Of a stretch of DNA of 64,000 nt, positions 45,615 to 57,019 are shown piece by piece. The DNA is taken from the NCBI GenBank assembly GCA_026018925.1, contig JAKSZU010000006.1, positions 190,413,449 to 190,477,448 on the forward strand. The letters run 5' to 3'. The notes under the pieces were generated by a model, which saw only the letters and a list, made by a program, of their open reading frames with translations, did not search any database and had not been told where the DNA came from. Origin of the DNA: Tupaia tana. Its lineage: Eukaryota; Chordata; Mammalia; Scandentia; Tupaiidae. The position numbers and the translations under genes were made by a program. Position 1 is the first letter of the stretch. The number at the start of each line of letters is the position of its first letter.

Positions 45615-45708
45615 CTAGCATGAATTTTAAGACATTGGGTCTGGGACTCGAACTATGGTCTACTACATGGGAGTCAGGCAATGTAACTGTATGCCATCTG
45701 CTGGTCCC

Positions 45709-46184
45709 AACTATTGACACATTTTTAAATGGGCCATTAAAACAACCACTTCATGTAAGCATCTGTCCCAACTTTCCTCTTGTATTGAATTTGGAAGTGC
45801 TAAATAACTTGCTTGGAGCCAACATTCTAGTTTCTCCCCCTTTAATTAACTGTGATAACTCATAAATTTTTCCCCATGTAACTTACTCTCAGAGGCTTTC
45901 ATTATGTAAATAAAGAACATATGGAGAAGCATATCCTTAAGTACGACTCCACCATATACTGTGATATCATGTACCTCTAAATATATATAGACATATTCGC
46001 TGAAACTTACTTAAACACATTACTCGCACACCCACAATGATTCTATCAGGTCTATGTATCCATGAGATGTTAGTTGAATAATTATTGCTCTCATCAATTG
46101 CAGGGGCCCAGAAATTCAAATTCTAGGAGTTTATCATAACATAATAAAAGATACTAATGAAGAGTTTGTCATAAGAGTCCCATT
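45709..46184. other. AT-rich sequence, no feature seen
   Basis: No repeat or gene recognised. Confidence 0.5.
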
Positions 46185-46199
46185 AAAACATTGTTTGTG

Positions 46200-46366
46200 G
46201 GCCCAGCAAGTGGTGTGGTGGTTAAAGTGTTGGACTCTACATGGCTGACATGTTTCAAGTTTCAGACCTGTTGGCTGACCTTCTCACTCTCCCTCTCTGT
46301 CTCTCTCTCTCTCTCTGGTTAGCACATGTGACCAATAGTAAAACTTAAAAAAACAAAAACAAAAAC
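46200..46366 (+). repeat. SINE-S with 15-bp TSD
   Basis: tRNA-like head joined to a CT-rich part with no GC-rich body, but with a SINE-L-like tail (TTAGCACATGTGACCAATAG) and (CAAAAA)n. AAAACATTGTTTGTG (46185-46199) and AAAACATTATTTGTG (46367-46381) are the TSD. The retained tail block makes this copy intermediate between SINE-L and SINE-S. Confidence 0.85.
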
Positions 46367-46381
46367 AAAACATTATTTGTG

Positions 46382-46624
46382 GGACCAGTAGGTGGCAAGG
46401 TGGTTAAGGCACTGCAATCTCATATGGCTGACTTTGGATTGAGTCCTGGATTGACAGTTTGAAAATCATGCTGGGCACATGTGTGTGTGTACCCAAAATT
46501 TCTGAGAGTATAATAAAGGAGAAGGGATTGTGGTGTCATCTCCCTGAAGGGTGATTTCTCACTTTTTCTCTCTTTGTCTCTTTCCAGAGAGCACATGTGC
46601 CTTGTGACACAAAACAAAACAAAC
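46382..46624 (+). repeat. SINE-L (middle-aged)
   Basis: Begins exactly where the 3' TSD of the previous SINE ends. GGACCAGTAGGTGGCAAGG head, GAGAAGGGATTGTGG body, CT-rich part, and TGCCTTGTGACACAAAAC tail. AAAACATT recurs after its tail, suggesting the same site was used again. Confidence 0.85.
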
Positions 46625-46633
46625 AAAAACATT

Positions 46634-47044
46634 GCAATCATAGTCAAACAATAGAAAGTTAATTACATAAGTCATGGCATGACAGACTGTTTAGGAATAG
46701 TATGAATGTGTTAAAACTATTCTGTGTAATTACATTTTGTGACATAGATGTGAACACAATGAGGCATTGAATAAAATAAAACATTTACAAAAATACATAT
46801 AAAAATAAGAGCCCATGTTTTTATAATTGCATCAGAATTATTGAAACTGACACATACCAAAGTGTTAATAGAGCTTATCTTTATGTGAAGAAAAATAAAA
46901 GGTTATTTTAATAACATTTTCTTCTTTTAAAAAAAATTTAATTTACTTATGTTTCTATCATGGGCCTATAATACATTCATATTAATTATATTAACAACAT
47001 ATCATAACTTTGTAACTAGTTTTAAGATACAATTATTTAATAAT
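46634..47044. other. AT-rich sequence, no feature seen
   Basis: No repeat or gene recognised. Confidence 0.45.
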
Positions 47045-47192
47045 TTCAAGAAATGTGGTATTATTTGTTGAAGATATTTTGTAGTTTTATCAACTGTATT
47101 AGGGAGAAATGTTCACCTGTTGAAATATCCATTTTGTAAGCCAAATAATAATGTGATTGAATGTATAAAAGAAAATGAAATAAAAAAGACAA
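47045..47192 (+). repeat. L1 3' end, 5'-truncated
   Basis: Matches the L1 3' untranslated end (TTATTTGTTGAAGATATTTTG, GTTGAAATATCCATTTTGTA and GATTGAATGTATAAAAGAAA blocks) and ends in an A-rich tail. Compare 45080-45190. Confidence 0.8.
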
Positions 47193-47593
47193 TCAAAGCT
47201 ATTAAATTACTATTACTAATACCAAGCTTATATTAGAAATTGCCAGAATTTCTCTTAGTTTCTCAGGAAAATACAGGAAATTCCCAATTGGTTTCCTAAA
47301 CCTCACTAATTAGCAATTTGGACTCATGATACACCCCACTGCATAAAACATTGTTATAAATGATACCTACGTTTTCAAAAAATTTTTTTAATTTACAAAT
47401 AACATTAAGAACTGATTGAAAATTTAAAAAAGTAGATGTAACTTGCATTCAATCAATATATCCTATATAACATATCAGATGGTGATAAGATTAAACTAAT
47501 AAGGAAGACAATATTGCCAATAAAATCAATTAAATTTGTTATGCACTAAGTAGTATGATTTAGGTTAAATTAAATTCCTTCAGATAAGAAGGA

Positions 47594-47597
<4 letters not shown>
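47193..47597. other. AT-rich sequence, no feature seen
   Basis: No repeat or gene recognised. Confidence 0.45.

Positions 47598-47638
<41 letters not shown>
47598..47638. repeat. (TA)n microsatellite
   Basis: About 40 bp of pure TA directly upstream of the MLT1-like LTR. Confidence 0.95.
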
Positions 47639-47642
<4 letters not shown>

Positions 47643-48303
47643 TGTGACCTTATTTAAAAATAAAGGTGTTGAGAGCAACAAATCACGCAGTGGTTACATT
47701 ACTGGACTCCCACATGACCAACTGCAGTTCAAGTCTCAGACCAAGTGGCTCCAAAATCATGCTGGCTGCATGTGTTTGTGTGCCCAGAATCCTGGGAGAA
47801 GGGATTGTACGTGGTTTTCCCCTTGGGAGGTGACTTCTCACTTTTACTCTCTGTCTCTCTCTCTTTCTCTGGTGAGCAAACACACACAAAGGGAGAAAAA
47901 CCTCTTAAAAAAATAAAAGAAAATAAGGGTCTTTTCAGATGTAATCAAGGTGAGGTATGTTGGAGTACAAAGGTCCTTAATGCAATGTGACTGATGTACT
48001 TTTAATAAGAGGAGAGAAGATACAGAAAAGAAATGGCACACTGGGAGAATGTCATGTGATTATGAAGGTAGGAATTGGAGTAATTCATCCAAAAGCCAAG
48101 GAACATCAGGAATTGCTGGCAACTATAAGAGCTAGGAGAAAGGCATGAAAAATATTTCTCCTTGAACCTTCAGACAGAGCCTGACACTACGGACAACTTG
48201 ATTTTGGACTTCTAGCCTCTCGAGCCACCAGAGAATAAATTTCTGTTATTTTAAGCCGTGTAGTCCATCATACTTTGTTATGGCCACCTTAGAAACTAGT
48301 ACA
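47639..48303 (+). repeat. MLT1-like LTR (MaLR), interrupted by a SINE
   Basis: GAATGTGACCTTATTT (47640), then after the SINE AGGGTCTTTTCAGATGTAAT, GGTCCTTAATGCAATGTGAC, GATTTTGGACTTCTAGCCTC, GAATAAATTTCTGTTATTTT and a TAGAAACTAGTACAAC end follow the MLT1-type MaLR LTR order. The poly(A) signal AATAAA is at about 48233. This is an ancient eutherian family; no internal region is attached. Confidence 0.75.
47668..47919 (+). repeat. SINE-L inserted in the MLT1-like LTR
   Basis: A somewhat diverged copy with head, body (CCAGAATCCTGGGAGAAGGG), CT-rich part and a short tail. AAAATAAAGGT (47657-47667) and AAAATAAGGGT (47920-47930) are the TSD, cut from the LTR. Confidence 0.85.
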
Positions 48304-49700
48304 ACGGTACTTGAGAAAACATGGATACTCTTCTTCTTCCAAACGTCCCTCTTTTTCACCAGATTATGAGGAAAAATGTTGACTTTGAAAACCATATTGC
48401 TACTTTAGATATCACCTCTAACCTCCTGCCCAGCAACATCAAGCTGCAAATGTGCATTGTTTCTATATGCCTACTACCCATGGTTCTTTTTCTCTCAGTA
48501 AGAAATTTGTTGCCTCCCTAAACAAGATACTTTCTCCAAGTTCTCCTTTTTCCAGCTTACCCTCACCTGATTAATGAACCCAAAAGAACTGTCATCCAGA
48601 GAGTGACCCACATCTGGATGTGAGGAAGGGCTTTCTTAACCCTCCTTCTTGGAGAATTTCCCTTTCCCTGAAGGAGAGTGGTGGTGGGGATGGTCAATGC
48701 TTTCCTTAGAATACTTTTGGCCCCATGCAAAGGAAATTAAAGGAATAAAACTTAACTGGGATCATATTCCTTACCCAGGAAATTTTTCCTGTAATGAAGA
48801 GGTGTGATTATGGGATAGAGGAGGAAAGGAGCATTTATTAGATGTTCATAAACAAGAGGATTTCATATTTATTAGCCCTTGCCATTATCTATGTACAAAT
48901 TCATTCCTTCCTGAAAGGGTTAAGGGAGACTTGTAAGATGTCCCACATAGCATACTAGTGTCAATAAATCAGGTGCATGTACCCTGGGGAGGGAATGAAG
49001 TAATTTGTAATAACAAGGTGAGTTAAATTGGAGCCATGCAATCACTGCTTTCAGTACCTTTGCTCTAATTCAACTCAAAGGTGTTGACTTTTTTATATTC
49101 TTTCCACCAGTTATGCAGAACTCTTAGTTATAGCTATTTTAATTAATTATTATATTTGATTTTCTTTAAGGAGTTGTAATAACAAGAGTAAAATTATCAA
49201 CAATATAATAGAAATTGTGATAACTTTCAAAGAACGCCTTTTGTGATCTGTGCATTAAATAGTTTTCCCAGAAAACTTTTTGTCTCTTGAATCTTAGTTC
49301 AGTCCTAATTGCTTTCAGAAATTGCTACCAGACTATCCATTTCCAGTTTAGTAGGAAGAGACTTAGAGGGCTTTAATTGTCATCCTAAATTCTCCCAAGA
49401 CATCAGCTGTTTTCCTGTTTTAGCCCTTCCATCAGTATTGTAGACATTAGATTATATAACTATTTTGTCCACTATGAAAGAAAAACAGATTTTTTTCTTT
49501 TTACTTCTTTACTAGGGAGTAAATGTTTCCCAATCACTTCTTATATGGCAGGGGCAAAGAAAGGAACTCTTCTTAATGATTTCCTTCAGAGGGGGGCATT
49601 TTAATAAATTCACACACACAAAAACATGAAAGCCACAGAAAGGACCCACAAGTTGTATCTCTTGCCCTGAAAATGCAGATAACTTTATACTTTATACATA
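48304..49700. other. Mixed sequence, no feature seen (1.4 kb)
   Basis: The 66-codon frame at 48321-48521 has no domain. No repeat family recognised. Confidence 0.5.
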
Positions 49701-49704
49701 CACT

Positions 49705-49920
49705 TTTTTAAATGTTTACTTATTTTATTCTTCCATGAGAGAGAGAAACAGAGAGAGACAGAGAGAGGAAAAAATCCAACAAGATCTTCATGTCATGATT
49801 GAACTCCAGTCACATGCGTGAATGCAACCTCTCCGTGCAGAAAGGATTTTGGACATGAACCTAAGACCTTCCTATGTGCATTAGCCTCACAAAAGATTGC
49901 ATTACCACTGAGCCACCACC
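49705..49920 (-). repeat. SINE-O (old tRNA-like SINE)
   Basis: Inverted: GAGAGAGAGAAACAGAGAG block, AACAAGATCTTCATGTCATG body, CCTAAGACCTTCCTATGTGC and a head TTGCATTACCACTGAGCCACC, whose inverse GGTGGCTCAGTGGTAATGCAA resembles a tRNA A-box region. Confidence 0.6.
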
Positions 49921-50424
49921 TGCATCATCAATCCTTATATTTAAGAAACCAGAAAGTTATGGGTATGTACACACTCATTATCCAGTCTGGCTGAGGCTGG
50001 AGGTTGATCAAAACATAAGGACCCTGTTGTGGGTGCCTGTCTCTTTGTCTCTCTTTCTTTTGTCTCTCTCTTTCATGAAATAAATTAATTAAACTTCGAA
50101 AGAAAAGATAAGCCAAAAGGACATCTCAGGGTCCCAAGGAAGGTAGAAACCATTTGAGAAAATCCCTATATATTTTATTTAAAACACTACTATTCAACTT
50201 TTAGTCTAGCTAGATTCTACAATAAAATCAATGCAGTAATATCTAAATGTATATTGATTATGAAAGTGTTTTATATTTTTATGCATCTAAGACTATCTGA
50301 ATGTCAGCCTATTAAAACACTACCATTATCTTGTGGATAACATTTTCTTTGTAATTGGGTATGCATTTCAGAGGGATTTTATAGCTTCACTTATTGCAAA
50401 GATGAAGTTTAATTATTCATGATA
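49921..50424. other. AT-rich sequence, no feature seen
   Basis: A CT-rich stretch (50040-50075) gives the short frames here; nothing else recognised. Confidence 0.45.
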
Positions 50425-50640
50425 ATTAGCATGTGCATGCATATGAAAGAGAAAGAAAGGGAGAAGCAACACTGACAAAGTGTCATCATGTCACCATCCC
50501 TGATCCTCCCGGTTCTTAAGATCCTGGGCATGTACTAGGCACCTGGCTTGTTTTCAAGCCAAACCAAGGATTCAAAGCTGTTAGCCATGTGGCTTTCAGC
50601 ATGGCAGTTCATTTGCTACCAGCTGAGTCACCAGACGGGC
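50425..50640 (-). repeat. Old tRNA-derived SINE, diverged
   Basis: Inverted: a GTGCATGCATATGAAAGAG start, GATCCTCCCGGTTCTTAAG body, and a head with AGCCATGTGGCTTTCAGCA and TGAGTCACCAGACGGGCTG. Too diverged to assign to a subgroup. Confidence 0.5.
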
Positions 50641-52081
50641 TGATTATATTACAATTTTAGACTCATAATTTTGGGTTTACATCCTTTTCTATAGGGGAGG
50701 GAAAGTAGTTACTAAATTAGTGGGGATTTGAAGGAGAATTTGACTAAGAATCCCCTATAAATGTGTGATCATCAAAAAATTTATTAATCATGCTATTACT
50801 CCTAGCACACAGAAAAACAAAACAAAACATAAATTTAACTTAGGTATAAAGTCTACTACTATGTGTACACTAAGAAACATCCAAATAAAACCAATAACCC
50901 AACCACATCCTTTGGGTGCACGTATAAACAGTGAATATTTGTCTTAATAGCAGCTCCAGTATATTTTGTAGGCAATAATGAAAGTATAGCTTTATCTATA
51001 TTTTGGCTGTATTAACCAAGCATAGCAATCTTAACTTATCTACGTAAAATTGCACAACTGGTCTTTTAACAATTTAAAGTATCGTTTTATACATCATATT
51101 TTCATGTGTGTATGTATTTCATATATGCAATCTCCTTGTTTTAATCTATTCAAAGTACCACAAATTGTCCAAATTAGTGAAAGTATTCCATCTCTCATCT
51201 AATTCAAACATGTTTATTATAGGACATAGCTAGCTTAACTCTTTTTTTTTACATAAAGTAAAATATAATTTTCCTTAGAAATAAGATATCTAGAAAAACA
51301 TTTAAGCTTCTGAAGTAAATACAGAAAACCTAGATCAGCTTGCTTACCATCTCTTATGATGAATACATAGGAAACCACTTCCCAATGTTTTTGTTGGGAA
51401 ACATGAATAAACACATTTATAAACATTTACTAAATTACAGTATAAACTATATTGCATATTGAATATACTATTGAAGTATGTGTACTTGTGTATAAACAAA
51501 AGATAAATGAATTTCTCCAAAATAAAATTATTAATAATTTTATAGAAAGGTTGTTCACTGAGAAAGGAAACAAGATAATTAGAGGGATATTTGGAGGTTA
51601 AGTTATGGGAAAGGCAAATAAAAGTTTTACTCATCACTCAGAAAAATTTCTTAGTGTGAGAACTCGCAAGTAGAAAGGATTTGGCAAGCCTAATAAAGTG
51701 TTGGGTGTAATGACTTTAATTTAGACTGGTTTCTGTCATGAATCCCTTACCTTTAAGAGCACAGACAGTGGAACAATATAATAAATTTTTATCTCACTTT
51801 GAAACCAGGTCTAGAAGCTTCTTCAAAGTTAATCTCTGAATGACCAGCTTAAGACACTGAATGACTAACGTAACTTCCACAAGTCAAGCCAGACAGAGCA
51901 TGAGAGTTATTGGAGAAATACACTAGAGAGTTTGATTTTATATGAAACTTTCATAAAAGAAAGTTACATGCCTCAAGAATTAGTCAAGTTTCTCTGAAAA
52001 TAAATAGCATTTTTTAAAAGGGATATTTCATAATATATTCTCTTTTGAAATGTACTGAGACTAGATCTTAAATGTACTCAC

Positions 52082-52082
<1 letters not shown>
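50641..52082. other. AT-rich sequence, no feature seen (1.4 kb)
   Basis: Overlapping minus-strand frames at 51235-51637 have no domain. No repeat recognised. Confidence 0.5.
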
Positions 52083-52112
<30 letters not shown>

Positions 52113-52125
52113 GCACACACACACG
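52083..52125. repeat. (CA)n microsatellite
   Basis: About 43 bp of CA with a single GCGC interruption. Confidence 0.95.
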
Positions 52126-52263
52126 ATGATTTTTTGATATGATAAAGATGTTAATTAGCTTGATTGCAGAAATCACCTTACAATGTATACATATATTAAG
52201 CCATCACTTTGTATACCACAAATAAGTAAATTTTTATTTGTCAATAGTACCCCAGCAATGCTG

Positions 52264-52535
52264 GGGGATCAGCTACAGTGGCACAGCAGTAGCACGACGT
52301 TCTGTGAGGTTGAGGCCACGTAGAAGGTCCTCGGTTCAGGCTCCCAGGTCTCTCTGTGCACATGGGGCACGCACAGGCATACCTGTGATCTTGGCCGACT
52401 GAAACTGAGAGTAAGATCTCACACCACGACCCAGGAGAGGGAAACTCTCCCCTCTCTCTTCCTCTGTTACTCTTTTTGTCTCCCTCTCTCCTGAAAGAAA
52501 TAGATACATAACTTTAAAAAAAGAAAAGAAAAGAA
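52264..52535 (+). repeat. SINE-O (best-preserved copy)
   Basis: Head with GGCACAGCAGTAGCACGACG (A-box region) and GGTCCTCGGTTCAGGCTCCC (B-box region, 52328), a GC-rich body unlike SINE-L, CCCTCTCTCTTCCTCTG, then CTCCTGAAAGAAATAGATAC and an A-rich tail. It appears to be the plus-strand counterpart of the inverted copies at 49705, 57137 and 57862. Confidence 0.65.
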
Positions 52536-54721
52536 AGCTGGGAAATAAATTAAGGAGTGAGAAAGAAAAAAATAGCGAAAAAAGAAAAAGTAAATAAAAG
52601 TATAGACTTATGTAACCTTGACCTGGCTGTTGACTGAAAGACACTTGGTTGAGAAATATGTTGTAATAGGTGACTAGATAACTCTTGCTTATTCTCCTGG
52701 TTTCATCATATACAAACTGTATGTCTTCTCTGACTCACCAGGACTAGTATATCTACCCCTCCTTTGTGCTCTCAGGGCTCTGTACCATTCCCCATAATTG
52801 GGTGATTTGGGGTTACTCACTGGCCTCCCTATCATGCCTTTCTCATTATTAAATTACCTTACTGAGCATCCAGCACATAGCAGCCCTTCGGTAAGTAGAA
52901 TACCATAAACAAAAGCTGAAAGAGTAAAAAGTAAAGTGAAGCCTAACAAAGAAAGGAATAGAAGGAAGAGAAGAAACCAGCATATTCAGTGAAGAAGACC
53001 CTGGAGGGAAAAGAAAGCCCATCCTCTTTGCCTAAATGACTTTTAGATATGGAATAAGGGGACAGTTACTAGCCAGACAGACAAGCAATGGCAAGCCCCA
53101 TAGTTAGGGCTAGTCTTCACAGTCCCTGCAATTAGGAACCGTTCAAGGTGTAGAAGTCCAGGGAAGAACAGAGACCTACTCAAGACTTGTAGTTGTAGCT
53201 AGGAAACAGAAAACAAAAGTAAACAAAACTTCATTACTCTGAAAAATCTCTACACAAGAATAATCCCCTTGCAAAGTGAGTATATATTCTCATTGTAAGC
53301 CTATAATTATTATTTTATAAAGGTATCTTCATAAGCTGATGCTTTAATGGAGAGGTTAGTCTTAAACCTATTTCCCAATGTATGAAAGAAAAGATAAGCT
53401 CTTCAGTAGAATATGTCAAAATAGACAAGATTAATTAAATAGATTTGTAGTCATTTTAAATCAATTCAACAAAAGTGATAATCACTTGAATATTTGTCAT
53501 ATTGCAAAAATGATGTAGAAAATCAATAAATTGGTTTTTCTATACAATTGAAGGCATGAATCAGCATATGTTTTATGGTTTACAGTAGATTTAGGAATAT
53601 ATTTTTTACTGTTAATATTTAGGGATACATCTGTAGCTCAGTATCTGCTCTATTCACATTGTACTAGTTTATGTCCATTGATATACCTTGCTATATGATT
53701 TGTCAAACATCAAGATAACATTAACATTTCAGTATACAAAGAGAAAAGCAACATAATTATAAGCCGAATAATAAAACATGCTAATCATTCTACCATACAC
53801 ACATCTGTGTAGAGCTTGATTTCCAGAGCACATCAAAATGGATCATAAGTGTGGCAAGTTCCCAGCACTGTGTGGAAGAAAAATGTCCTGCTAATTACAC
53901 TGTCTAAATGACAATGTAAGGCATATCCCAGAGAGTATGAGTAGTGTCATGACAGGAGTGTAACAAAGCTCATTCAATTAGGCAGAGAAAATAAAAAGTC
54001 AACATGTGTAAGTTTGGTGTTGCATCAATTTGTTTCCCAGAAAAAGAAAGCTTAGAAGAAAAAAATATAACACTGGCAGCCTCTGTATCAATTGTTGGAA
54101 TTTTAAAATGTGCACAAACAGAAACACTATTACATCTAATTTATGACTGCCCTCCATATTCAAATCCAGAGTTAGTGCTCTTATTCAAAGGGAAATAAAA
54201 GTTTGGTTAGGTGTGGCTTAATTTTAGTATAGAATGTCTATATTTATTTTTAATTCACTATTGAAACAGTGCCTTGGACAAATCAAGAAGAACATCGTCT
54301 TTTGAAATTAAAAATCAATAAAGTCTATTTCTATTTTAAGTTCTGCCTAGGTAGTAAATACCTTAAACCAATAATTTTGTACACTTTAACACATTTATCA
54401 TAGCTATAATTTTGTCATGGTGCACAATGTATTTAGATAGAAACTTTAGTAGGTGCTTTTGCTTGCCAAAATTGAATAATTGAACATATAAAATCTTGGC
54501 TAAATGTCTTTAAAATCAATACTTTGTGTTACAAAATAGTTTTAATAAGAGGAACTATATTGAAACACATTTTTAATGGAGCTACAACATTTGTGTTTAA
54601 TTTCAGCACCAACAAGTAAATCTTAAAATAAAAACAAATATTTTGCTTATGGTATAACATACATCTTTTTTAAAAAAAGAATTATTTTATTTAACTTTAT
54701 TTATTATTATCATCATTGTTA
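52536..54721. other. AT-rich sequence, no feature seen (2.2 kb)
   Basis: A weak L2/MIR-like GAGCATCCAGCACATAGCAG sits at 52864. The 64-codon frame at 54004-54198 has no domain. Confidence 0.45.
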
Positions 54722-54859
54722 TTTTCCAGTTTGATCAGAGAGAGACAAAGAGAGAGAGAGAGAGGAAGTGAGAAAGCAAGCCACCAGGTCTGAGACTTGA
54801 ACCGTGGTCGACTATGTGGGAGTCCAGCGCCCTTAACCACCATGCCACTTGACGGCCCC
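54722..54859 (-). repeat. SINE-S (well preserved)
   Basis: Inverted: ATTTTCCAGTTTGATCAGAG, GA-rich run, GCAAGCCACCAGGTCTGAGA, a B-box inverse (ACTTGAACCGTGGTCGACT) and a CACCATGCCACTTGACGGCCCC end. Confidence 0.85.
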
Positions 54860-55215
54860 AAAATACATCTTTTCAAAGATAATAATTTAAGTAATCAGAA
54901 TAAAATATAAATTTATATTTGTGAACAATGTTAATGATGCTGCAGAGATACCACTTTAAAAAAAAAATCATCTGATGATAGACACTTGGGTTGACTCTAG
55001 TTTTGCTGTTGTGAATTGTGTTGTAATAAACACCAGCGTCCAGATACCTCTTCGACACATTCATTCATTTCCTTTAGATATAGATTCAGTTTGAGGAATT
55101 GCTGGGTCATGATAATTTTATTTTTACTTTTTTGGAGGAGTCTCCATATTGTTTTCCATTATAATAATTGTGCTAATTTACTTTCTCACCAACAATGTAT
55201 AAGAGTCCCCCTTCT

Positions 55216-55403
55216 GGGGCCAGCAAGTGACATAGTAGTTAAAGGCACTGGACTCCCACATGGCCGACCACGGTTCAAGTCTCGGACCTGGTGGCTTGCT
55301 TTCTCACTTCCTCTCTCTTTCTCTGTCTCTCTCTGATCAAACTGGAAAATAATAATGATAATAATAATAAATAACGTTAAATAAAATAATTTTTTAAAAA
55401 AAT
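55216..55403 (+). repeat. SINE-S in L1
   Basis: GGGGCCAGCAAGTGACATAG head, GGTTCAAGTCTCGG B-box, then directly GCTTGCTTTCTCACTTCC, CTCTGATCAAACTGG and an (AAT)n-rich tail. It lies in antisense L1 just after AGAGTCCCCCTTCT, which recurs as AGTTCTCCT and TTCT after its tail. Confidence 0.85.
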
Positions 55404-55412
55404 AGTTCTCCT

Positions 55413-55674
55413 GGGGACAAGCAGTTAGCATAATGGCTATGTCACTGGACTCCCACGTAGTCGACCACGGTTTGCATCCCGGACCCGGTGGCTTAAAACA
55501 CCCCGGGCGCGTGTGCGTGCGTGCCCAGGATCCCGAGAGGAGAATGGAGGAGAAGGGATTGCAGCATGGCCATCCCCCCTGGGGAGTGATTTCTCACTTT
55601 CTGTCTCTCTGTCTCTCTCTGTCTGTCTGGCGAGCGTACGCGCCCTATAGCAAAAACCTCTAAAAAAAAAAAAA
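55413..55674 (+). repeat. SINE-L (young) in the TSD of the previous SINE
   Basis: Near-consensus copy. AGTTCTCCT at 55404-55412 and 55675-55683 is its TSD and overlaps the 3' duplication of the SINE-S at 55216. Confidence 0.93.
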
Positions 55675-55960
55675 GAGTTCTCCTTTCTCCACATTCTTGC
55701 CATAATTTGTTATTTTTTGTCTTTTCGATCATTGTTACTCTAATTGTAGTGAGCTGCTATTTTTTTATGATTTTGATTTGCATTTCCCTGATGATTAATG
55801 ATTTTCAGCAATTTTTATTTACCTATTGGCCATTTTTGTATCTTGTTTTGAGAAGTGTGCATTTATATTACACTCATTTAAAAATATGTGATTATTTGTC
55901 TTTTTCCTATCATGTTTGAAATATTTTATATATCCTGTATACTAACTTTTTATTGGATGG

Positions 55961-56193
55961 ATAAGTATAGAACTGAGAAATACTTGGCTTGGGGAACTGC
56001 TGCTGATGGAAGAGAGAATGGCAATTATAACAGGCAACTAAATACATATTCCATGTGTGTCTAAGGATATTTATTGAATATGAGTTGATTCAGGATAGGG
56101 TCAGTATTCAAAAAATATATTGCCTTCAATAATATTTTGAAATTTAAATATAAGTTAAATAACAGTAATGAACACATATATTATCTGCAGTAA

Positions 56194-56196
<3 letters not shown>
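55961..56196. other. AT-rich sequence, no feature seen
   Basis: No repeat or gene recognised. Confidence 0.4.

Positions 56197-56245
<49 letters not shown>
56197..56245. repeat. (TA)n microsatellite
   Basis: About 48 bp of TA. Confidence 0.95.
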
Positions 56246-56250
<5 letters not shown>

Positions 56251-57019
56251 GCCAACACTCAGATAAAGATATAGAAGATTCCCTTATGCCGGATGACAGT
56301 CTGATCTCCCCACTCCAACCACTGAATCGCCCATATTTTTATTGCTCCGCTGGAGAATGTTCTTGCTTGTTCTTGAATAGTAAACACATGGAATTACTGA
56401 ATATGTATCCTTCAAATCTATTTTTTTTAATTTAGAATAATGTCTGTGTGATTTACCTATGTTGTATGTTTAGCTCATGCTACCTCCAAATATAGCACCT
56501 AGGCATTTGAGCAAACAGCAAGAAAGTCTCTCTAACCTTCCCTTCATCTCTTATTCCCCTGAATCAGGTAGCAAAATCCAGCTGGTCTTCCCCTGAGGTA
56601 GTTTGCAACACCCTGTCCCAGAGGTATCATTTTTGCACCCAGAGGGGTTAAATGTTATTATCTCTGAAGGCAGAGGAACACAGGAAAAGAATCTGATCAC
56701 AAAGATTTTGCTAACTACCCTCACCATGTAGTTTATTACCATTCCTGTTACCTTTGTCTAATTATACTTCTGCACAACTATCTGCTCTATCAAATGTAAG
56801 CATAAAATTATTCGAGTATACTTGTTTTTTGGCATCTTTAGTTCTGAAAGCTCCCGAATAGTGTAAAACTTATGGTAAGTAAATTTGCAGTAGCTCAGTG
56901 TTGAACAGGAGTGGTAAAAGTAGACATGGTTACCTGCTTTTTCAGTTTTAGGATGGGAATGTTCATTTTTCAACATTAGGTATATTAACGTTAGGTTTTA
57001 CATACATTTTTAAAGTTTG
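56246..57019. other. Mixed sequence, no feature seen
   Basis: No repeat or gene recognised; frames at 56551-56976 have no domain. Confidence 0.5.

Larger units (their letters stand above)
44356..45708 (-). repeat. SINE-L broken twice, by an L1 and by another SINE-L
   Basis: The host SINE-L survives in three pieces: 44356-44437, 45235-45347 and 45615-45708. Together they give one inverted copy in order: tail block, GA-rich block, body (45250-45330), and head ending CATCTGCTGGTCCC. The first gap is an L1 3' end and the second a younger SINE-L, each with its own duplication of host sequence. Confidence 0.9.
54895..55960 (-). mobile_element. Older L1 ORF2 3' fragment, interrupted by two SINEs
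   Basis: Antisense ORF2 and 3' sequence: GTTGACTCTAGTTTTGCTGT, TGTGTTGTAATAAACACCAG, GAGGAATTGCTGGGTCATGA, GGAGGAGTCTCCATATTG, then after the SINEs TCTCCACATTCTTGCCATAA and GATTTGCATTTCCCTGATGA. It is more diverged than the L1s at 33-39 kb. Confidence 0.85.

Noticed and set aside
48321-48521. 66-codon frame after the MLT1-like LTR
   Set aside because: No domain, ordinary chance length, no transcription support.
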